A DNA stretch of 59,225 bases, from NCBI GenBank assembly GCA_903844155.1, contig CAIMSU010000294.1:1-59225 (forward strand). The letters are read 5' to 3'. Positions 54,078-59,225 of this stretch are shown here, piece by piece. The first letter of the stretch is position 1. Every line of letters starts with the position of its first letter. The stretch is from an uncultured Pseudomonadota bacterium. GTDB lineage: Bacteria; Myxococcota_A; UBA796; SXON01. Position numbers and translations under genes: made by a program. The notes beneath the pieces were generated by a model that was given only the letters and a program-made list of their open reading frames with translations, did no database searches and had not been told where the DNA came from.

Positions 54078-54740
54078 ATGATCCGTGATCGTCTCAAAGC
54101 CGCTGCCCGCACCGCCGCCTTGAAGCTCTTCCGTATGGAAAAGCAGATGGAGCCGCACCTTGAACCCAACGTGAAGCTCGACCGCCCGCCGACCGAGATC
54201 GACCCCTCGGTCATCCCGCGGGTGGTCGATGGGTCGGGCGACACGCCGGGGCCGAACCACAAGGAGGACGTTGGCCGTACCATGCTCAGCGCAGCGATCA
54301 TCAGCAACGCGGGTCCCGTCCTCGTCGACATGCGCCCGCCTGCGGAGTGCGCGGGCGGCATGTTGCCGGGTGCGATCTGCGTGCCGGGGCAGGGGCTGAA
54401 GGACCGCCCGGACCTGCTGCCGGCGGACAAGGCGATGCGCGTCGTGGTCTACGATCAGCTTGGGACCGACGAGAGCGCGGGGCTGGCGGCGTGGCTCAGG
54501 GCGCAGGGGTTCGTGAACGGGCGAAAGCTTCGGGGTGGCTACGCCGAGTGGATCGAGCACGACGAGCCGGTCCAGGCCCCCAAGCCGAAGGATGGCGGAC
54601 GGTTTTCGGTCGGGGACCCGGTCGAGCGCGCCGATGGGAAGCGGTACTGGGTTCAGGAGTCCCTGCCCGGGGCCGTCTGCCGATTGTGGGCGACGGAGGC
54701 GGGGAGCATCGGCCTCGTCCCGGAGACGGAGCTGAAGTGA
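54078..54740 (+). CDS. Rhodanese-like domain protein lacking the active-site Cys
   Basis: This 220-residue protein carries one rhodanese domain (about residues 75-160): ISNAGPVLVDMRPPAECAGGMLPGA, VVVYDQLGTDESAGLAAWLRAQGF and LRGGYAEW. In active sulfurtransferases the strand VVVY is followed by Cys, while here it is D (VYDQLGT). The domain is therefore probably a binding or regulatory version. The C-terminal 60 residues (GRFSVGDPVERADGKRYWVQE) form a small unrelated beta domain. Its stop overlaps the GTG of the transglycosylase gene, suggesting the two work together in the cell envelope, although no signal peptide is visible. Confidence 0.78.
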   Translation: MIRDRLKAAARTAALKLFRMEKQMEPHLEPNVKLDRPPTEIDPSVIPRVVDGSGDTPGPNHKEDVGRTMLSAAIISNAGPVLVDMRPPAECAGGMLPGAICVPGQGLKDRPDLLPADKAMRVVVYDQLGTDESAGLAAWLRAQGFVNGRKLRGGYAEWIEHDEPVQAPKPKDGGRFSVGDPVERADGKRYWVQESLPGAVCRLWATEAGSIGLVPETELK

Positions 54741-57382
54741 GCCGGGGGCCGAAGTACCTGCGACCGGCGGTCTTGACGTTGCTGGCGCTCGCCCCGACCC
54801 TGCTGTTCGCTGGCGACGACAAACCGACGGTTGCAGGCACCGAATTGTGGGCCCCGCCCGACGTCCCGCCCGGTCGCGTCGCCCCCCTGCCTCCCGACCC
54901 GCTCCGCGCGGCCATCGACGCCCGCACGCAGGGAGATCTGCCGCGTGCCGCCTGGCTTTATGGGCAGGCGCTCGCGCATGAGGGGATGTCTTCGGCGACG
55001 CGTTCGTCGGTGTGGTTGGCGCTCGGGGAGGTGCAGCTCTCGTTGGGCCAGTACAACGAGGCGAGCGCAGACCTGGGCAGGGCGCGCTCGGGGACCGCGT
55101 CGGTCGCGCCATGGGCCGCGTGGTACCAGGCGCGGGCCGACCACGCGCGCGGAAAAGACAACTCGGCGGCTGCGACCTGCGCAACCTACATCAAGACCTG
55201 GCCGACCGCCCCCCACGCGGACGAGTGCCTCGTCCTCATGGGCGATGCCTACGCCGCCAACGGCCTCTCGGGCGCTGCCGTCGCCTCGTACAAAAAATAC
55301 ATGGACGCGCACCCGGACAGCCCGCGCGAGGAGACGCTCAAGCTCAAGAGCGCGCTCGCCATCTCCGTGTCCAACCCGTCCGCCGCGATTCCGACCCTGC
55401 AAGAGCTGGCGGTGGACCATGAATACCACTCGACGGGCGCCTCGGCCCGTGCGCGGCTGGACGAGCTGGCGGCGAAGGGCTTCCCGGCCGCGTTGCCCCA
55501 AACGCCGCAGTTTCGCTGTCGGGAGGCGCTGGAGGAGAAGCGCTGCGGGTTCGAGCAGGCTGCCTGGACCGACTATCAGGCGATCGAGGCCGAATCCCAG
55601 ACGGACGCGCCGGATGCGGCGGACCTCGCGTCGTGGATCGACGCGCAGCAGGACAACTTTGAGTGGGGGACGAAGCAGTACGACGCGTTGGCGCAGAGGC
55701 TCGCGGATGCCTACGCCGCCAAGCCCGATGCGCGCACGGCCTGGGATCGCTACCGGGCGCTCGCGCGGGGCGGGCGGTGGGTCGACGCCGTCAAACAGCT
55801 CGAGTTGGGCCTGAAGGACCATGGGACCACGAGCTATTTCCGCGGCCAACGTGAGGAGTTGGCCCGGGACTACCTGCTTGCCGGCGAGTACAAGGAGGCC
55901 CGCGACGCGTGGACGGCGCTCGGCAAGAACGGCGGCGGCGCCGGGCGGGAAGCGCGATGGTTGGCCGCCTACGCTGCTTTTCGAGCGGGTGACTACTCGG
56001 ACGCGCTGACGCGGCTCGACGCCGTGATCGCCAGCAACGCGCCGGAGACGATGGCCGCGCGGTACTACCGCTCGCGCACCCTACGGGCCCTGAAGCGGGT
56101 CGACGAAGCCGAGGTTGCCCGCGCCGAGATCGTGCGCGACGCGCCGATGTCCTGGTACGCCGTGCTCATCGACGAGGGCCTCGATCGCCTCCCCGACCCG
56201 CCGCCGTCCGAGCCGCCGGAAGCCAGGTGGACGCACCGGGCCGGGCGGTGGCCGGGCAATCCGACGCCGAAGTCGGCTGGGTTTCACGACCCGGGGACGG
56301 GTGGCGTGGCGTTCGCCCCGTTGCCGGTCACGACGTCTCCCGTCGGCGTCTCACACATCGACTGGGCCGCGATGACGGCGTTCGTCGCCGGTTCTCCCGT
56401 CGCCCCACCGTCCGTCCCTCCGCCCTCCAGCCTGCAGCCTCCAGCCTCCAGCCTCGCCCCCGCCCTCCAGCCTCCAGCCTCCAGCCTCCCGACGGACGCC
56501 CGCCCCGACAGCTACGCCCCCGGCTTCCTCTTTGACCCGAAGGACGGGGACAAATTCCTCTCCAGGCTTGGCGTCGACCACGTCGCCGACTTTCCCTACG
56601 CCGCTGCCGCTGCCGACCTTGCCCGCGCCGGCAATTTTGACGATGCTGCGCCGATCGTCTCGCACATCTACGACGACCTGGAGGCCCGCCACGATGGCGG
56701 CGCGCTGTACGCCTCGCTGGGCCTCAGCGTCGAGGACTGGCGCCAGATTGCCTACTTCACCCGTGACGATTACCACGCCGCCCGGTTCTCCTGGGGCGCC
56801 GACCAGAAAGCCACGACGCCCGCCGAGCACCGCATCGCGCTCTCGCGCGAATTTCCGACCGCCCAGGCCGACGCGCTCTACCGGCACGGGCAGGCCTACG
56901 ACGTCGACCCGCTGCTGGTTTTAGGGCTGATGCGCCAGGAGAGCGTGTACCGACAATGGGCGCTCTCGCCGACCGGCGCAATCGGCCTCATGCAGGTGAT
57001 GCCTCGCACGGGCGCCCGCGTGGCCGCGCTGATGGGCGACGCGAGCTATTCGCCCGAGATCCTCGAAGATCCGTCAACCAACGTGCGCTATGGCGTCTGG
57101 TACCTCTCGCGGCTGCTCGACCGCTTCGACGGCTCCTTTCCGCTCGCCGTCGCGAGCTACAACGGCGGCCCGCACAACGTCTCGGCGTGGTTGCGTCCCT
57201 GGGGTGCGACCATTCGCATGGACGACTTTGTCGAGCAGATCCCGTTCCCTGAGTCCCGCGACTACGTCAAGAAAGTGACGGGGTACTACGCCACCTATGT
57301 CGCATTGTACGGGCCCAGCGACGCCGCGGTGGACGTGCCGTGGCATCCCGCGGGCGATGACGCGACGGTCATCGACTTTTAG
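54737..57382 (+). CDS. Large soluble lytic transglycosylase-like protein with TPR-type region
   Basis: This is an 881-residue exported enzyme. A signal peptide (AVLTLLALAPTLLFA, about residues 11-25) is followed by a helical superhelix with TPR-like repeats (about 50-430). A Pro/Ser-rich linker with heptanucleotide-repeat coding (about 555-585) comes next, then a C-terminal SLT domain. The catalytic Glu is E735 in LMRQESVYRQ, with TGAIGLMQVMP and AVASYNGGPHNV, as in Slt70-type enzymes that cleave the MurNAc-GlcNAc bond to give anhydro-muropeptides. The GTG start overlaps the rhodanese stop (GTGA). Any frameshift in the linker repeat would remove the catalytic domain. Confidence 0.9.
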   Translation: MSRGPKYLRPAVLTLLALAPTLLFAGDDKPTVAGTELWAPPDVPPGRVAPLPPDPLRAAIDARTQGDLPRAAWLYGQALAHEGMSSATRSSVWLALGEVQLSLGQYNEASADLGRARSGTASVAPWAAWYQARADHARGKDNSAAATCATYIKTWPTAPHADECLVLMGDAYAANGLSGAAVASYKKYMDAHPDSPREETLKLKSALAISVSNPSAAIPTLQELAVDHEYHSTGASARARLDELAAKGFPAALPQTPQFRCREALEEKRCGFEQAAWTDYQAIEAESQTDAPDAADLASWIDAQQDNFEWGTKQYDALAQRLADAYAAKPDARTAWDRYRALARGGRWVDAVKQLELGLKDHGTTSYFRGQREELARDYLLAGEYKEARDAWTALGKNGGGAGREARWLAAYAAFRAGDYSDALTRLDAVIASNAPETMAARYYRSRTLRALKRVDEAEVARAEIVRDAPMSWYAVLIDEGLDRLPDPPPSEPPEARWTHRAGRWPGNPTPKSAGFHDPGTGGVAFAPLPVTTSPVGVSHIDWAAMTAFVAGSPVAPPSVPPPSSLQPPASSLAPALQPPASSLPTDARPDSYAPGFLFDPKDGDKFLSRLGVDHVADFPYAAAAADLARAGNFDDAAPIVSHIYDDLEARHDGGALYASLGLSVEDWRQIAYFTRDDYHAARFSWGADQKATTPAEHRIALSREFPTAQADALYRHGQAYDVDPLLVLGLMRQESVYRQWALSPTGAIGLMQVMPRTGARVAALMGDASYSPEILEDPSTNVRYGVWYLSRLLDRFDGSFPLAVASYNGGPHNVSAWLRPWGATIRMDDFVEQIPFPESRDYVKKVTGYYATYVALYGPSDAAVDVPWHPAGDDATVIDF
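56424..56489 (+). repeat. Heptanucleotide tandem repeat (CCTCCAG)n in the transglycosylase gene
   Basis: Units of CCTCCAG lie at 56424-56451 (four, one with a C-to-G change), then a 12-bp interruption, then three more and a partial copy at 56464-56489. The unit is 7 bp, so gain or loss of one unit shifts the reading frame. The repeat lies at about residue 563 of 881, before the SLT domain. Confidence 0.85.
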
Positions 57383-57454
57383 GCCGGGTTCGGGCGCGGT
57401 GGGCCGCGGGGTGATCGCCTCGCACATCCCGTCCGGGAGGGCCCGGCCCGGGCG

Positions 57455-57506
57455 CAGACCGGGTCCAAAAGTCGCGAAACGGGTTCAGACCGGGGTCAAA
57501 AGTCGC
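57455..57506 (+). repeat. Two direct copies of a CAGACCGGGGTCAAAAGTCGC repeat
   Basis: Copies at 57455-57475 (CAGACCGGGTCCAAAAGTCGC) and 57486-57506 (CAGACCGGGGTCAAAAGTCGC) are separated by 10 bp and have minor differences. A reversed and rearranged copy lies at 57654-57689. REP-type elements mobilised by RAYT transposases often look like this. No transposase gene is present here, so this may be a remnant. Confidence 0.75.
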
Positions 57507-57653
57507 CTGGCTCCCGCGTCGGGGCGGTGCGCCGCGCCGAGCGTGCGCCAGGTGGGCCGCCGACGGGTAATTACCGGCGTTTCATCGCTCGCGCGTTCGG
57601 CCTATCGGAGGGGGAGCGGCGGTCGGCTGCAGCCGCGGCGCCCCGCAACGACA

Positions 57654-57689
57654 TTTGACCCCGGTCTGATCCGCGCCGGCGACTTTTGG
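57654..57689 (-). repeat. Inverted copy of the CAGACCGGGGTCAAA / CCAAAAGTCGC repeat
   Basis: On the minus strand this reads CCAAAAGTCGC (57679-57689), then about 10 bases, then CAGACCGGGGTCAAA (57654-57668). The same words as at 57455-57506 thus occur in opposite orientation and swapped order. About 147 bp separate it from the direct copies. Confidence 0.75.
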
Positions 57690-57737
57690 GGTATGTCTGG
57701 GCCAGGATCCGGGGTCCGGGGTGGATATCGTGCGACC

Positions 57738-58373
57738 ATGCAGCCACGGCTCGTTGCCCCGGATCCTGGTCGTGCGTTCGGGCGATTGCTGGCGCCGTTG
57801 ATGCTCGCCGGCGCTGCCGCCGCGTACGCCGCTGACGGCGATCCTCTGGTCGACCCGCGCCTGCCCGGCAAGCACGCCGAACTTCTGGCGACGAACGTAC
57901 ACATCTCGCCGCCCGCCTTCATCGCGATGGTGCTGGACTGCGACAAGTACCCGTCCGACGTCGCGACGCTCGGGGTGAAGGCGGTCGATTCGTGCTCGAT
58001 TCTGGCGCGAACCGGGCAGGACGCGGAGGTGATCTACCAGCGGACGGGCGGATCGTTGGTGTTCACGCCGCGGCAGGCGGTGCTTTGGATCCGTGTGACG
58101 TCGCAGACCGCGGGCGCTGTGACGATCGAGTGGGACCTCGTGCATCAGGAGCGAACGGGTTCTGCGTGGGCCGGACCCTACGCTGAGGTGCTCCGCGACG
58201 ACGCCATCCGCATGCCGGTGAGTCACGGTGGGTGGGTGCTCGACACGGCCGCACACACGGTGCGGTACTGGCTGGACGTCGACCTTGGCGGTTTTGTTCC
58301 TGGCATCTTCGTGAGCCAGGACTCGATGCTCGCGCTCACGCGGGCGATGCTCGCCAGGCACGAGGGCGAGTGA
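57738..58373 (+). CDS. Secreted START/SRPBCC-like protein
   Basis: This 211-residue exported protein has a signal peptide (LLAPLMLAGAAAAYAA, about residues 17-32) chosen with ATG 57738. The remainder (about 45-205) is a beta-rich domain with PAFIAMVLDCDKYPSDVATLGVKA and an ending VPGIFVSQDSMLALTRAMLA. This resembles START/SRPBCC ligand-binding domains, which usually carry lipids or hydrophobic molecules. No membrane anchor is visible. Its stop overlaps the next gene's GTG, so the two are coupled. Confidence 0.72.
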   Translation: MQPRLVAPDPGRAFGRLLAPLMLAGAAAAYAADGDPLVDPRLPGKHAELLATNVHISPPAFIAMVLDCDKYPSDVATLGVKAVDSCSILARTGQDAEVIYQRTGGSLVFTPRQAVLWIRVTSQTAGAVTIEWDLVHQERTGSAWAGPYAEVLRDDAIRMPVSHGGWVLDTAAHTVRYWLDVDLGGFVPGIFVSQDSMLALTRAMLARHEGE

Positions 58374-59131
58374 AGGCGGGACTGAGGGTCATCGCGGGAC
58401 TCGTCGGGTACTACGCCGTGCTTTTGCTTCTGGCGTTCTGCGTCAGCGCGCTCGCGGGCGGCGGCACGACCCACACCGGGTTCCAACCTCAGCTCGCACC
58501 CGAACGACAGTGGGGGTTCATCCTTGGCTTCGTCGTTGTGTTCGCGCCGGTGTTGTACGGAATCGTGCACCTTGCCCGGACGCGTCCGGATCGCTCGGTG
58601 CGCCCCTCGACCACCTCCATCGCCGGCATGTTCCGGGCCGCCGGGCTCACGTTCCTTTGCGCCGCGCCGCTGGAGATCCTCGTGGACAGCGCATTTTTCA
58701 GGGTGACGGGCCAGCCCTGCTGGGAGTACCGCGTGTGGCCGATCCACATGGGGTTCACGTCGGGGGTTGGTGCGGTGATGTGGCCGATGTACGGGGCATT
58801 TGTGTACGCCTTCCACGGCGCGCTTCGGGCTCGGGACGAATTCCCCGCACTCCACGGGTGGGTCGGCCGTGCGGCCTTGATCGCGGTCGAAGCGATGACG
58901 CTGGAGATCGCCGCGAACGCGTACGCCCTCATCGGCTTTCACACGTTCTACTTCTACTATTGGCCGGGGGACCTGCTGCACTACACGACGATGGCGATCC
59001 TGGTGCCGTACTTTGTGTGCGGGCTGGTGGGGGTGGCGGCGTTGGATTGCGTCGAGCGGTTGCCGTGGCCGGTAGCCGTGGGGGTGGGGAGCTGGATCGC
59101 AGGGGTGATCCTGATGTTTGGACTGGCGTGA
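58370..59131 (+). CDS. Polytopic membrane protein, function unknown
   Basis: This 253-residue integral membrane protein has about six hydrophobic helices, including YYAVLLLLAFCVSALAG, FILGFVVVFAPVLYGIV and PVAVGVGSWIAGVILMFGL. Conserved-looking loops are CWEYRVWPIHMGFTSG and HTFYFYYWPGDLLHYT. It lacks a family I recognise. It starts with GTG overlapping the START-like stop (GTGA), suggesting the two handle the same lipophilic molecule, one in the membrane and one in the periplasm. Confidence 0.65.
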   Translation: MKAGLRVIAGLVGYYAVLLLLAFCVSALAGGGTTHTGFQPQLAPERQWGFILGFVVVFAPVLYGIVHLARTRPDRSVRPSTTSIAGMFRAAGLTFLCAAPLEILVDSAFFRVTGQPCWEYRVWPIHMGFTSGVGAVMWPMYGAFVYAFHGALRARDEFPALHGWVGRAALIAVEAMTLEIAANAYALIGFHTFYFYYWPGDLLHYTTMAILVPYFVCGLVGVAALDCVERLPWPVAVGVGSWIAGVILMFGLA

Positions 59132-59186
59132 GCCAGCGGCGTGCGCGGCGTCCCGTGCGGATCCTGGGCGCCGCGGGCCGCGTACG

Positions 59187-59205
59187 AAAACCGACGACGT
59201 CACTT
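59187..59205 (-). repeat. Third copy of the AAGTGACGTCGTCGGTTTT repeat
   Basis: The minus strand reads AAGTGACGTCGTCGGTTTT, identical over 19 bp to the core of the repeat at 24308-24331. It is about 35 kb from the first two copies, and its orientation is opposite. Confidence 0.85.
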
Positions 59206-59207
59206 CT

Positions 59208-59225
59208 CGCACATTCCGATGTGCG
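59208..59225. repeat. Hairpin with 7-bp arms at the window end
   Basis: CGCACAT-TCCG-ATGTGCG forms a perfect stem of 7 bp with a 4-base loop, ending exactly at the last base. It lies 2 bp from the third REP-like core, so the element may continue past the window. Confidence 0.7.

Larger units (their letters stand above)
57383..57737. other. Intergenic region with REP-like repeats
   Basis: This 355-bp gap has no supported gene. It holds the CAGACCGG/CAAAAGTCGC repeats at 57455-57506 and an inverted copy at 57654-57689. A perfect 10-bp palindrome GGTAATTACC lies between them. I see no clear promoter for the START-like gene. Confidence 0.7.

Noticed and set aside
57383-57737. Intact RAYT or IS200-like transposase
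   Set aside because: Repeats are present, but neither strand shows a frame with HUH or Tyr-transposase motifs.

Overview
This is one contiguous piece of a very GC-rich bacterial chromosome with about 47 recognisable protein genes, many GTG starts and many 1-4 bp start/stop overlaps. Several features point to Myxococcota or a related former deltaproteobacterial lineage. These are two proteins with a MYXO-CTERM-like tail (Cys-Gly-Cys, one hydrophobic segment, Arg cluster), a secreted MopE-type repeat protein with a Ser/Asp tract, several lipoproteins with Asp/Ser/Gly/Thr linkers after the lipid cysteine, and frequent GTG starts. The taxonomic call is inference. I saw no rRNA, tRNA, CRISPR array, phage or plasmid gene, and no intact transposase.

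Layout. 1-3061: a repeat-containing intergenic region, then the MopE-repeat surface protein. 3084-13778: a divergent efflux locus, with a TolC-like gene leftward and a rightward coupled series TetR, membrane fusion protein, RND pump, HEAT-repeat protein, SppA-like protease and M1 metallopeptidase. A TetR-type operator lies over the likely promoter between the two directions. 13819-16917: leftward radical SAM enzyme and M14 carboxypeptidase. 17022-18917: tandem metzincin genes, the first decayed. 18939-19928: a methyltransferase. 20033-20186: a complete miniature transcription unit with promoter, RBS, 15-codon ORF and strong terminator. 20233-22960: ftsE-ftsX-envC-like cell-division genes. 23040-26030: zinc-binding-like protein, 3-methyladenine glycosylase, epimerase and steroid-5-alpha-reductase-like protein, with a REP-like repeat inside the end of the glycosylase gene. 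26109: Rieske protein.

26792-30484 is the most unusual part. An LPLAT-family protein that has lost its catalytic Asp is translationally coupled to an 839-residue fusion of an acyl/aryl-adenylating domain with a metal-dependent TIM barrel. A 41-residue membrane peptide follows, and a sigma-54-like promoter sequence lies just upstream. I know of no described pathway with this architecture. After it come rarA (leftward), a biotin carboxylase / biotin carrier / crotonase trio lacking a carboxyltransferase, a TGS1-like methyltransferase, a small membrane protein and a PfaD-type enoyl reductase without its PUFA synthase.

37561-59131: a MerR regulator with a 24-bp palindrome coupled to a VWA protein, a glutamate-cysteine ligase, a thioredoxin-fold lipoprotein, a Rossmann protein, a secreted protein coupled to an NlpC/P60-like protein, a hybrid histidine kinase, a UPF1-like helicase and a propeller-phosphoesterase lipoprotein. 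These are followed by a small lipoprotein, a family 2 glycosyltransferase, an active-site-less rhodanese coupled to a large lytic transglycosylase, a START-like secreted protein and a polytopic membrane protein. Short repeats occur at 273-352, 24277-24331, 30587, 41551, 57455-57689 and 59187-59225. A heptanucleotide repeat lies inside the transglycosylase gene.
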